Assembly (NCBI GenBank): GCA_017557665.1
Contig: JAFYYI010000059.1
Location: 1 to 56,061, forward strand
DNA length: 56,061 nt
Source: Muribaculaceae bacterium
Lineage (GTDB): Bacteria; Bacteroidota; Bacteroidia; Bacteroidales; Muribaculaceae
Reading direction: 5' to 3'
Below the pieces are notes generated by a model, which was not told the DNA's origin, made no database searches, and saw only the letters and a list, made by a program, of their open reading frames with translations. Position 1 is the stretch's first letter, and each line of letters starts with the position of its first letter. A program made the position numbers and the translations under genes. Positions 17,987 to 25,593 of this stretch are shown here, piece by piece.

Positions 17987-18607
17987 TTATTGCTCCCGTG
18001 TCAACTCGTTGATTTGGTCAATCATCTCGTCGTTGGTGCGTTGCATCCTGCGATAGATGATGATGCCGATGGTGGCTCCGGCGATGGCTCCGATGGCTAT
18101 GGGCAGCAAGGTGAAGAGAGCGTTATCCTGTCCAAAGTGTGACAGGTTATACTGGTAGTATTCATATCCAAACCAGGCCAGCCAGGGCACACACACAGCG
18201 AGTCCGATTTTTTGTGAAATGCTTCGGTTTTTCTTCATCTGTGTGAGCTTGCGCGCGGTTTCAATCATGTCGTCTCCCATGTGGTTGATGTCCATGTGGT
18301 TGATGAAGTAGTCGGCAATGATAAAGCCCAGCAGCATGACGATGGTGAAGATGACCAGCGCCCAGGACAACCCTGCCTGATACTTCAGGAAAATATAGAT
18401 GGGTGTGGCAGCGATAGCGAGTGCAGCCAGCTGGAAAACCGTGCGATGAACACTCTTCATCTTATCCTGCACCACGCGCTTGACGAGTTCCTCGTTGAGG
18501 TGACCTTGCTTTTCCACCTTATTCTTGACGTCATTGAGTTGCTGTCGCATTTCGTCAAGCTCATTGAACTCGTCGTAGGCGTTGAAGTTGTCGTTCTGTG
18601 TTTCCAT
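17987..18607 (-). CDS. membrane protein partnered with ECF sigma factor, possible anti-sigma
   Basis: 206 residues. A charged N-terminal segment with coiled-coil character (NELDEMRQQLNDVKNKVEKQGHL, residues 15-40) precedes four membrane helices and a cytosolic tail (RRMQRTNDEMIDQINELT). It starts 19 bp after the sigma stop, so the two are co-transcribed. By position and topology it could hold the sigma factor at the membrane, but no zinc anti-sigma motif or FecR domain is present, so this role is inferred. Confidence 0.7.
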   Translation of the reverse strand: METQNDNFNAYDEFNELDEMRQQLNDVKNKVEKQGHLNEELVKRVVQDKMKSVHRTVFQLAALAIAATPIYIFLKYQAGLSWALVIFTIVMLLGFIIADYFINHMDINHMGDDMIETARKLTQMKKNRSISQKIGLAVCVPWLAWFGYEYYQYNLSHFGQDNALFTLLPIAIGAIAGATIGIIIYRRMQRTNDEMIDQINELTREQ

Positions 18608-18626
18608 ATCAGTAGTGTAGTTTGTT

Positions 18627-19100
18627 TTAGTTCATCTGTTTGAGTTGTTCCTTGATGCGGTAAAGCCTGACGGAGACATTCTTCACCTCAATGCCCACGA
18701 TTTGGGCAATCTCCTGATAGCTCATGTTCTCGAGCCAGAGCAGTACAATGGCACGGTCGAATGGCTGAAGTCGTTGGATGCGGGCATGGAGCATGTCGGT
18801 CTGGCGGTTGTCGGCATCGTTCTTGTCAAACAGGTCGATGCCCTCCATAAGCGGTTGGGTCTTGCGGCTTTTTTTCTTGCGGTCGATGGAGATGCAGGAG
18901 TTCAGGGTCACCTTGTAAATCCATGTCTTCAGGTCACTGTTGCCCTTGAAGGATGCCAGGCCTTGCCACAACTTGATGAGCGCTTCCTGGAAAAGGTCGT
19001 CGACCTCCTCCTTGTCCTTGGAGAACATGTAGCACACCGTGTAGATGGTGCCTTTGTTCTCGCGGATGATGCGCGCAAATTCGGCTTCGTTGATTTCCAT
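18627..19100 (-). CDS. ECF sigma factor (sigma-70 family)
   Basis: 157 residues. Region 2 (CYMFSKDKEEVDDLFQEALIKLWQGLASF, with WIYKVTLNSCISIDRKKK) and region 4 (FDRAIVLLWLENMSYQEIAQIVGIEVKNVSVRLYRIKEQL) are both intact. Regions 1 and 3 are absent, as usual for ECF factors. A bipartite motif 17 bp upstream matches the form of ECF promoters (CGTCTA -10), pointing to autoregulation and to control of 16933-17349. It forms an operon with the following membrane protein. Confidence 0.93.
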   Translation of the reverse strand: MEINEAEFARIIRENKGTIYTVCYMFSKDKEEVDDLFQEALIKLWQGLASFKGNSDLKTWIYKVTLNSCISIDRKKKSRKTQPLMEGIDLFDKNDADNRQTDMLHARIQRLQPFDRAIVLLWLENMSYQEIAQIVGIEVKNVSVRLYRIKEQLKQMN

Positions 19101-19116
19101 TGATTAAACCATTTTG

Positions 19117-19150
19117 CCCTTTAGACGCAGGGGGCAACAAAAAAACTACA
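19117..19150 (-). promoter_or_regulatory. candidate ECF-sigma promoter, copy 2 (autoregulatory)
   Basis: Reverse strand: TGTAGTTTTT (19150-19141), 12 nt, GCGTCTAAAGGG (19128-19117). Confidence 0.75.
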
Positions 19151-19183
19151 CAATTATCTTATTTTTTTTTCGATTTTTCTATT

Positions 19184-19222
19184 CATCTAGATGGTCTAGA
19201 GAATCTTGAGTTTCTAGAACGT
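19184..19222. repeat. nonamer array overlapping the ABC transporter stop
   Basis: CTAG at 19187, 19196 and 19214, with CTTG at 19205, on a 9-bp lattice. On the minus strand the stop TAG (19216-19214) is the first unit's core. Confidence 0.75.
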
Positions 19223-21040
19223 CTGCATATCCACGAGATGCTTGTAGGCGCCCTGCTTGGCGATGAGCTCCTCGTGGGTGCCGCACTCGAGGATGCGTCC
19301 GTCCTGCATGACGCAGATCTGGTCGGCATTCTTGATGGTGCTCAGGCGATGGGCAATCACCAGTGTGGTGCGGCCGTGCATGAGTTTGTCGAGGGCGTCC
19401 TGCACCAGGTGTTCGCTTTCGGTGTCAAGGGCACTGGTCGCCTCGTCGAGGATGAGGATGGGCGGATTCTTCAAAATAGCACGGGCGATGCTGATGCGCT
19501 GGCGCTGGCCGCCTGAGAGTTTGCAGCCGCGGTCACCGATGTTGGTGTCAAAGCCCTGTTCGCTGGCCATGATGAAGTCGTAGGCGTTGGCGATTCTGGC
19601 GGCTTCCTCGACCTGCTCCTGGGTGGCATTCTCAACGCCGAAGGTGATATTATTATAAAATGTGTCGTTGAACAGGATGGCTTCCTGGTTGACGTTGCCC
19701 ATGAGGGCGCGCAGGTCGGTCACATTGAACTGGCGGATATCGGTGCCGTCGATGCTGATGCTGCCCTCCTGCACGTCATAGAAGCGCGGCAACAGGTCGG
19801 CCATCGTCGTCTTGCCGCTGCCGCTCTGGCCCACGAGGGCGACGGTCTGACCCCGCTTGATGTCGAGCGTCACGCCGTCGATGACCCATGTGTCGCCGTA
19901 GCGGAAACGCACGTCCTTATATTGGATGCCTTGTTCCATCTTGGTCAGGGCAACGGGGTGTTCAGGACTCTTGATTGGGTTGTCGGCAGCGAGAATCTTG
20001 TCGATACGCTCCATTGATGCGAGACCACGCTGGATGGAGTAAGCGGCTTTGGACAGGTCCTTGGCGGGATTGATGATATTGTAGAAAATCACCATGTAGT
20101 AGATGAACTTGGGTGCGGTGATGCTGCTGTGGCCGTCCAGGATGAGCGTGCCGCCAAACCACAGCACGATGGCGATGGTCAGGGTGCCCAGGAATTCGCT
20201 CATGGGGTGGGCGAGGACATAACGGCGGTTCATGCGTGTCTGGATGGAGCGGAATTTCTCGTTCTCGTCCTCGAAGCGGCGGTTCACCTTGTCTTCGGCA
20301 TTAAACGCCTTGACGATGCGCAGGCCGCCGATGGTTTCCTCAATGTTGCTCAGCAAGACACCCCACTGGTTCTGGCCCTCGAGCGAGACACGTTTCAGGC
20401 GCTTGCCCACGCTGCCCATGACCCATCCGGCGATGGGCAGCAGCACGAGTACGAACAGGGTCAGCTGCCAGCTGATGACAATCATCATCACCAGGCAGGC
20501 GATGATCATGATGGGGTTCTTGAACAGCATGTCGAGCGAGGTCATGATGGAGTTCTCGACCTCAGTCACGTCACCGCTCATGCGTGCCATCACGTCACCC
20601 TTGCGCTCGTTGGAGAAGAAACCGATGGGCAGCGAGGTGATTTTGGTGTAAATCTGGTTGCGGATGTCACGCACCACGCCGGTGCGGATGGGAATCATGT
20701 AGAAGAAGCTCAGGTAACTGCTGCCGGTCTTCAAGGCCGTCATGAACACCAGTGCGGCGGCGATACAGGCCAGGGCCGTGGATTGGCCATAACGCTCGAT
20801 GATGCACTGCACATAGTAGTAGAAATCGTTGACCACCACGTCCTGCAGGCTCGCCGAGCCCAGTGCCATGAACTCATAGTGATTGGTGTTCAACCCGAAC
20901 AGCATCTCCAGGATGGGGATGATCAGGGCGAACGAAAACAGCGTCAGGAACGCGGCCAGCAGGTTGAACAGGATGTTCAACGCGATGTATTTCTTGTAGG
21001 GCGGCACAAACCGCTTCAATAGTTGCCAAAAACCTTTCAT
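19214..21040 (-). CDS. ABC exporter, membrane and ATPase domains fused (MsbA-like)
   Basis: 608 residues, standard half-transporter length. Six membrane helices in residues 1-330 are followed by an ATPase domain with Walker A GQSGSGKTT (near 400), signature LSGGQRQR (near 507), Walker B ILILDEATSALD and the H-loop IAHRLS. Such proteins export lipids, lipid A precursors or drugs as dimers; the MKGFWQLLKRFVPPYKKYI start is the form widespread in Bacteroidetes. The ATG follows the -7 box by only five bases, implying a leaderless mRNA. Substrate not determinable. Confidence 0.93.
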   Translation of the reverse strand: MKGFWQLLKRFVPPYKKYIALNILFNLLAAFLTLFSFALIIPILEMLFGLNTNHYEFMALGSASLQDVVVNDFYYYVQCIIERYGQSTALACIAAALVFMTALKTGSSYLSFFYMIPIRTGVVRDIRNQIYTKITSLPIGFFSNERKGDVMARMSGDVTEVENSIMTSLDMLFKNPIMIIACLVMMIVISWQLTLFVLVLLPIAGWVMGSVGKRLKRVSLEGQNQWGVLLSNIEETIGGLRIVKAFNAEDKVNRRFEDENEKFRSIQTRMNRRYVLAHPMSEFLGTLTIAIVLWFGGTLILDGHSSITAPKFIYYMVIFYNIINPAKDLSKAAYSIQRGLASMERIDKILAADNPIKSPEHPVALTKMEQGIQYKDVRFRYGDTWVIDGVTLDIKRGQTVALVGQSGSGKTTMADLLPRFYDVQEGSISIDGTDIRQFNVTDLRALMGNVNQEAILFNDTFYNNITFGVENATQEQVEEAARIANAYDFIMASEQGFDTNIGDRGCKLSGGQRQRISIARAILKNPPILILDEATSALDTESEHLVQDALDKLMHGRTTLVIAHRLSTIKNADQICVMQDGRILECGTHEELIAKQGAYKHLVDMQTF

Positions 21041-21045
21041 AACTG

Positions 21046-21053
21046 CAAAGGTA
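21046..21053 (-). promoter_or_regulatory. -7 box TACCTTTG abutting the ABC exporter start
   Basis: Reverse strand TACCTTTG, then CAGTT, then the ATG. Transcription would begin at or beside the start codon. Confidence 0.7.
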
Positions 21054-21060
21054 GTATAAA

Positions 21061-21102
21061 GTTTAGAGTTTAGAGTTTAGAGTTTAGAGTTTTTTGAGTT
21101 TT
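21061..21102. repeat. heptamer array GTTTAGA
   Basis: Four perfect GTTTAGA units (21061-21088) and degenerate continuation, directly upstream of the ABC exporter -7 box and covering its -33 position. Confidence 0.85.
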
Positions 21103-21161
21103 CAGTTAATTAGGTAGGAGGCTAAAAGAGCACGAAATCCTGTAGTTTGGTTTTTCTTTGC

Positions 21162-21169
21162 TACCTTTG
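21162..21169 (+). promoter_or_regulatory. -7 box TACCTTTG upstream of the sigma gene
   Basis: Vegetative-type box 73 bp before the ATG at 21242; could supply basal expression. Confidence 0.45.
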
Positions 21170-21190
21170 TAAAAAATTAATAGAAACGGG

Positions 21191-21218
21191 TTTACATTTT
21201 CTTGACCTGAAACGTCTA
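21191..21218 (+). promoter_or_regulatory. candidate ECF promoter of the sigma/anti-sigma/receptor operon
   Basis: TTTACA (21191-21196), 16-nt spacer, CGTCTA (21213-21218), 24 bp before the ATG. Form and spacing fit an autoregulated ECF promoter. Confidence 0.55.
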
Positions 21219-21241
21219 TCAAGTGTAATTGACCCACGACT

Positions 21242-21733
21242 ATGACAAAAAGTGAATTGGAAATACTGTTCAAAACGCATTACACGGCAATGTACCGACT
21301 GGCAGTGTCCTTGCTCTATGACGAAGACGAGGCGCGCGATGTCGTGAGCGACGTGTTTGCCTCGTTACTCGGAGGCAGCATGGCCATCCGCAGCGACAAT
21401 GCCAGCGGTTTCCTGTTAACGTGTGTGCGCAACAGTTGTATCAACGTGATTCGTCACAAGCAGATGCGGGAACGCTTCATGAAGCTCTATTCGACAGGCG
21501 TCGAACCACAGGTGAGCGGTCCAGATGATACTGTCATGCTTGCCGAGCTGCGCGACTACATCAACGAACACCTGCCGCCGCTGTCACGCCGCATCTTCAC
21601 CCTGCGCTACCTGGAGGACATGACCTGCCAGCAGGTCGCCGAGGCCGTGGGCGTGAGCCGCGTGACGGTCCATCACCATTTGTCACAGTCAATGGAGAAA
21701 ATCAATGCCTATTTCAACAATCAAAAACAATAG
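21242..21733 (+). CDS. ECF sigma factor, FecI-like
   Basis: 163 residues. Region 2 (HYTAMYRLAVSLLYDEDEARDVVSDVFASLL) and region 4 (LPPLSRRIFTLRYLEDMTCQQVAEAVGVSRVTVHHHLSQSMEKI) are intact. The next gene starts 6 bp later and encodes its membrane anti-sigma, followed by a receptor with an STN domain: the standard FecI-FecR-FecA order, so it should be released when the receptor is engaged. Target genes beyond its own operon are not evident here. Confidence 0.93.
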   Translation: MTKSELEILFKTHYTAMYRLAVSLLYDEDEARDVVSDVFASLLGGSMAIRSDNASGFLLTCVRNSCINVIRHKQMRERFMKLYSTGVEPQVSGPDDTVMLAELRDYINEHLPPLSRRIFTLRYLEDMTCQQVAEAVGVSRVTVHHHLSQSMEKINAYFNNQKQ

Positions 21734-21738
21734 ACGTT

Positions 21739-22374
21739 ATGGAACAGAACGATAAAATCCGTCTCTTGCTTGACATGCACGAGCATCCCGAGAATTACAC
21801 CGACGAGCAACTGGCCAGCCTGCTGCAAGACGAGCAGTTGGCTGCCCTGTGGCAGCAACTGGCCACCGCCAAGCGCGCCATGACCGATATCCCAGAGCCT
21901 GATGTGGATGCCGAGTGGCAACGCTTTGAGCATCAGCATTTCGCCCCGGTGAAAAATCGCAGTTGGCTCAAGGTCGCCGCCATTTTCCTCGGTCTGATTA
22001 TGCTCTCGGCCTTCACCTACGCCGCCATTCATGCCGTGCGCCACAATGCTGTTGATAAGCCCAAAGAACCCACCGAGACCCTCGTCCCTGCAACGCAACC
22101 CGAATCGACCTTAGGACCTCGCCTTGGCGTGGCCGACACTACAGCAGTAGTAACGGAGCCAATAGTGTTTGACAATCTTCCCCTTGACCAGATGCTGGAA
22201 AAAGTCGCGCCCCACTATGGCATGCAGGTTGAGTTCCGCAACGAGGACGCCCGAGGGCTGCGCTTCTACTTCGTTTGGCAGCCCGACGAGGACCTCGATG
22301 CGGCGTTGGAGCGCCTCAACCTGTTCGAGAGTGTGAATATCAGTAAGGAGGGCAATACAATCGTGGTGGAATGA
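21739..22374 (+). CDS. short FecR-like anti-sigma factor
   Basis: 211 residues, much shorter than usual FecR proteins (300-400). The N-terminal cytosolic helix-rich part (1-75) should bind sigma; one membrane helix (76-97, LKVAAIFLGLIMLSAFTYAA); a Pro/Thr-rich linker replaces the FecR beta-domain; the C-terminus (about 145-210, VFDNLPLDQMLEKVAPHYGMQVEFRN) is a DUF4974/STN-like fold that would contact the receptor's STN domain. The stop overlaps the receptor start (ATGA), so the two are translationally coupled. Confidence 0.85.
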   Translation: MEQNDKIRLLLDMHEHPENYTDEQLASLLQDEQLAALWQQLATAKRAMTDIPEPDVDAEWQRFEHQHFAPVKNRSWLKVAAIFLGLIMLSAFTYAAIHAVRHNAVDKPKEPTETLVPATQPESTLGPRLGVADTTAVVTEPIVFDNLPLDQMLEKVAPHYGMQVEFRNEDARGLRFYFVWQPDEDLDAALERLNLFESVNISKEGNTIVVE

Positions 22375-24887
22375 TGGCAAGACGCATGATTTTCATCGTG
22401 GCATGCTGGTGCATTGCCACGGCTGCCTTCGGGCAGCGGGTGACACGGTCGTTCAATGACGTGTCGATGAGCGAGGCGCTCAAGTGGCTCAATGAGCAGA
22501 GTGGGGAATACAACATCAGTTTTCTCTACAACGAGTTGGAGGACTTCAGGGTGACGACTACGGTCAAGAACAAGTCGGTGCCCGATGCCATCCAGCAGCT
22601 AATCGGTTTCTATCCCATCAAGATGACCGTGCAGGGCAAAGAAATCGCCGTCGAGTGCCCGCAGAAGACCTCCACACGCTACAAGGGCACCGTCCTCGAC
22701 GAGACTGGCCAGCCCTTACCCTATGCCAACGTCGCCCTGCTCTCACCGCGCGACTCCACCCTCATCACCGGTGGAGTGACTAATGAGAGCGGACTCTTTG
22801 TCATCCCCTGCGACCAACAGGGCGTTCTCGCCCGCATCACCTACGTGGGCTATCGCCCCGTCTATCGCCACTGCAAGACACCTCACCTGGGCACCATCAA
22901 AATGCAGCCTGACCAATACACCTTGAGTAGCGTCACCGTCAAGGGCGAACGCCCGATTGTTAAGGCCGAGAACGGGCACTTGACATACAACATGCCGCAA
23001 CTGTTGGAAATTCTGCCAGCCGATGATGCCTACGAAGCCTTGACTCGTATTCCGGGTGTGACAGATGGCGGAGACGGGCTCTCCTTTGCCGGGCAATCGG
23101 CAACGCTTATCATTAACGGCAAGCCGACAACGCTGAGTGCCGAACAGGTAGTAGAGCGGTTGAAGCAGATGCCAGCCGCACAACTGTCTAAAGCCGAGGT
23201 GATGCCGTCGGCTCCAGCCAGGTACCATGTTCGTGGTATGGCTATCAACATCGTAACGAAAGATTTCGCTGGAACAAATCAATTTTCCGGGCAACTGAAG
23301 GGCGGTTGGCGGCAAAACAAATATGGCACTGGTTTTGCGGGCGGCAGCATCATCTATAATCATGGAAAGTTGGGCATTGACGCATCCTACATGTTTACCG
23401 ATGGCACTGGTTATGGTCAGGTGGAACACGAGGCCAACCATCCTCTCAATGGTCAACGTGTGTACTACAGTGACAAGACCCGCAACCGTAGCGAGGGCTT
23501 AAGCCATGATTATCGCATGGGTATAGACTATGCCATCGCGGCCAATCATCGCCTGAGCCTGGCCTACACGGGACAATGGAACTCCACCCGTTCCACCAAC
23601 ACCACGACAGGCACGGCGCAATCCATACAGCACTCCCGTCAACACGAGTATCTGCACAACGTTGATGCCAGTTATTCGGCTCCGTTCGGCTTGCAACTCG
23701 GCGTTTCCTATACCAACTATCAGGAACCCCGGACACAGAACCTTGACGGCGAGTTGTACGACATCAGCCGCAACCTTTATGTCGATAGTCGCCAGAAGGT
23801 GAGCAAGTGGCTCTTTACAGCAGACCAAACCCACACCTTGCCGAGAGGTTGGGAACTGAGTTATGGCGGCAAAGTGCAGTTCACCAATAACAATAGTTAT
23901 CAGACCACCCTCGATGCAAATCGCCAACCCCTGCCCGATGCCACCTCGCGCGTTAACTACGACGAGCGAATCATGAATGGCTATGTGGGACTGAGCACAC
24001 AAATTGGCGAGTCTTTGAGTATTGAAACATCTGTAACAGCCGAGCAATACCACGCCACCAAATGGAACGAGTGGCGCATCTATCCGCAGTTTAATGCCAT
24101 GTGGAATATCAATGACAAGAACATGTTCAACTTTGGAATCAGCAGTCAAGCCATCTATCCCAGTTACTGGAGCACGATGAGCAGCATCTACTACGCATCG
24201 GCCTACAGCGAGATATGGGGCAATCCTGACCTGAAGCCGATGTCGAAATATGACATCAACTTGATGTGGCAACTCAATCACAAATACACCTTTTCAGCTT
24301 TCGCCATGCTAGAACCCGACTATTTCGTTCAAATGGCCTATCAGCCATCAGACCGCATGGCCGTAGTGATGAAGGAGACCAATTTTGACTATTCAAACTA
24401 CTTCGGACTGCAGGCTTCGGCGCAATTCGGTATTGGTGGCTGGCTCAACGGCAACGTCATGGCAACTGCCCTCTATCGCCACGACAAAACGGACAATTTC
24501 TTTGACCTGCCTATTGACCGCACCTTCCTTTCGGGCATATTGGGAGGTATGGTTGCGGCTAAACTGTCATCGCGGTACAATATTCAGTTTATCCTCAATC
24601 CGTTCTTCCAAACAAAAGCCATCCAGGGAGTCTATGACATCGATCCGCTGCTGCGGCTCAATGCCACACTCCGTTATACCTCCGGCAACGGTAAGTGGAG
24701 CCTTGTTGCGCAGGGCAACAACATCCTGAATGCTCACATCAACACGCATTCCTGCATAGCCAATCAGGACTATACCATGCGTGTCTGGATGCCCTACACC
24801 ACCTATTCGTTAACCGTCATCTACCGTATCGGCAACTTCAAGGAGAAGAAGACCAAGGCCGTTGACACCTCGCGCATGGGATATTGA
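22371..24887 (+). CDS. STN-headed outer-membrane beta-barrel receptor 1
   Basis: 838 residues. Order: signal peptide (1-21, ending AAFG), STN signalling domain (22-98), carboxypeptidase-regulatory-like fold (about 103-185, YKGTVLDETGQPLPYANVAL), plug (about 190-300, EALTRIPGVTDGGDGLSFAG), then a 14905-type (OMP_b-brl_3) barrel. It would take up a ligand or signal its presence to the FecR-like protein encoded just upstream. Residues 21-195 are nearly identical to those of receptor 2, whereas the signal peptide and everything after VKGERP are unrelated in detail. Ligand unknown. A 71-bp repeat with a hairpin follows the stop. Confidence 0.9.
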   Translation: MMARRMIFIVACWCIATAAFGQRVTRSFNDVSMSEALKWLNEQSGEYNISFLYNELEDFRVTTTVKNKSVPDAIQQLIGFYPIKMTVQGKEIAVECPQKTSTRYKGTVLDETGQPLPYANVALLSPRDSTLITGGVTNESGLFVIPCDQQGVLARITYVGYRPVYRHCKTPHLGTIKMQPDQYTLSSVTVKGERPIVKAENGHLTYNMPQLLEILPADDAYEALTRIPGVTDGGDGLSFAGQSATLIINGKPTTLSAEQVVERLKQMPAAQLSKAEVMPSAPARYHVRGMAINIVTKDFAGTNQFSGQLKGGWRQNKYGTGFAGGSIIYNHGKLGIDASYMFTDGTGYGQVEHEANHPLNGQRVYYSDKTRNRSEGLSHDYRMGIDYAIAANHRLSLAYTGQWNSTRSTNTTTGTAQSIQHSRQHEYLHNVDASYSAPFGLQLGVSYTNYQEPRTQNLDGELYDISRNLYVDSRQKVSKWLFTADQTHTLPRGWELSYGGKVQFTNNNSYQTTLDANRQPLPDATSRVNYDERIMNGYVGLSTQIGESLSIETSVTAEQYHATKWNEWRIYPQFNAMWNINDKNMFNFGISSQAIYPSYWSTMSSIYYASAYSEIWGNPDLKPMSKYDINLMWQLNHKYTFSAFAMLEPDYFVQMAYQPSDRMAVVMKETNFDYSNYFGLQASAQFGIGGWLNGNVMATALYRHDKTDNFFDLPIDRTFLSGILGGMVAAKLSSRYNIQFILNPFFQTKAIQGVYDIDPLLRLNATLRYTSGNGKWSLVAQGNNILNAHINTHSCIANQDYTMRVWMPYTTYSLTVIYRIGNFKEKKTKAVDTSRMGY
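22431..22955 (+). repeat. duplicated 525-bp receptor head, copy A
   Basis: Aligns without gaps to 25654-26178. The encoded 175 residues differ at 7 positions. Homology starts at the signal-peptide cleavage site and stops at the plug boundary. Confidence 0.95.
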
Positions 24888-24904
24888 CCCAAATGCCGCA
24901 CTCA

Positions 24905-24975
24905 ATGCAGGTAATAGCTTCAACATATCACCCAATGCAATCCACCCTCTCACCAGCGACAGCGAGAGGGTGGAA
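24905..24975 (+). repeat. 71-bp post-receptor repeat with hairpin, copy A
   Basis: Identical to 28158-28228. It contains an 11-bp stem TCCACCCTCTC/GAGAGGGTGGA around a 12-nt loop. Each copy lies just downstream of a receptor stop codon. Possible terminator or recombination site. Confidence 0.9.
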
Positions 24976-24994
24976 TAAGGGTGTTGCTCAAACG

Positions 24995-25270
24995 CTATTT
25001 GTCACCATAATGCCCGTAGGCAGTGAGAACAAGCACAATGACTTCAGTATCTTGAATTTCGTAGACCAATCGGTGCCTCTTGCTGATTCGACGGCTCCAT
25101 TGGCCCGAATGGTCACCAGCAAGTGGCTCGGGTTTACCTGTTCCCGTTCGTGGATGCTCATAAAGTTCACCAATGAGGGTGATGGCTTACTGATAAGCCT
25201 TTGGCTCATGAGTAAGCAGGCGTTTCAGGTCTTCTTCAGCCTTGGGAGCAATGATTACATTGTATTTCAT
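24995..25270 (-). pseudogene. yoeB: YoeB-type toxin broken by an in-frame stop
   Basis: Reading from ATG 25270 gives MKYNVIIAPKAEEDLKRLLT and then HEPKAYQ, a TAA at codon 28 (25189-25187), and in the same frame AITLIGELYEHPRTGTGKPE, PLAGDHSGQWSRRISKRHRL and a normal end YGHYGDK (91 codons in all). This is a full YoeB/Txe RNase toxin with the catalytic-type Glu, Arg, His and Tyr still encoded but cut off by one nonsense codon. No frameshift is needed. It overlaps the antitoxin stop (ATGA). The toxin should be dead unless the stop is read through. Confidence 0.88.
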
Positions 25271-25515
25271 AGGCTGCGGATGTGTCGGTCCAACTCTTCA
25301 ATATTGGTAAATGAGCGGCCCTTGCCATCAACTATTTCTTGCTTGGCTTCATCCACACGGGCAAAAAACTCCTCTTTTGTCATCTGTGAATCTTCTTCTT
25401 GCTTTTGGGCCGCCAGTTTCTTCAGATATCTTACAGCACGTTTAAGCAATGCTTCGTCTTCTGCTATAACGCCCATAGCACGATATATTTCTGCGTTTAA
25501 TTGTATTGGTGTCAT
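25267..25515 (-). CDS. antitoxin of the YoeB-type module
   Basis: 82 residues from ATG 25515 (MTPIQLNAEIYRAMGVIAED); upstream in-frame codons overlap the promoter. The helical N-terminus and the end MTKEEFFARVDEAKQEIVDG are typical of antitoxins paired with YoeB/RelE toxins in Bacteroidetes; it would bind the toxin and repress its own promoter. It is intact although the toxin is broken. The module sits on the opposite strand between two receptors. Confidence 0.8.
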   Translation of the reverse strand: MTPIQLNAEIYRAMGVIAEDEALLKRAVRYLKKLAAQKQEEDSQMTKEEFFARVDEAKQEIVDGKGRSFTNIEELDRHIRSL

Positions 25516-25541
25516 AATAGGAATGGCTTTGATTATGAATA

Positions 25542-25572
25542 CAAAAATACATGAAAATTTTCTATTGTCAAA
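25542..25572 (-). promoter_or_regulatory. promoter of the toxin-antitoxin module
   Basis: Reverse strand: TTTG (25572-25569), 19-nt spacer, TATTTTTG (25549-25542), 27 bp before the antitoxin ATG. No forward promoter box was seen for receptor 2 in this gap. Confidence 0.75.
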
Positions 25573-25593
25573 TAAAAACTCAGATAAAAAAGC

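Noticed and set aside
24988..25209. 73-codon frame overlapping the toxin region
   Set aside because: It is out of frame with the YoeB reading frame, which explains the sequence far better.
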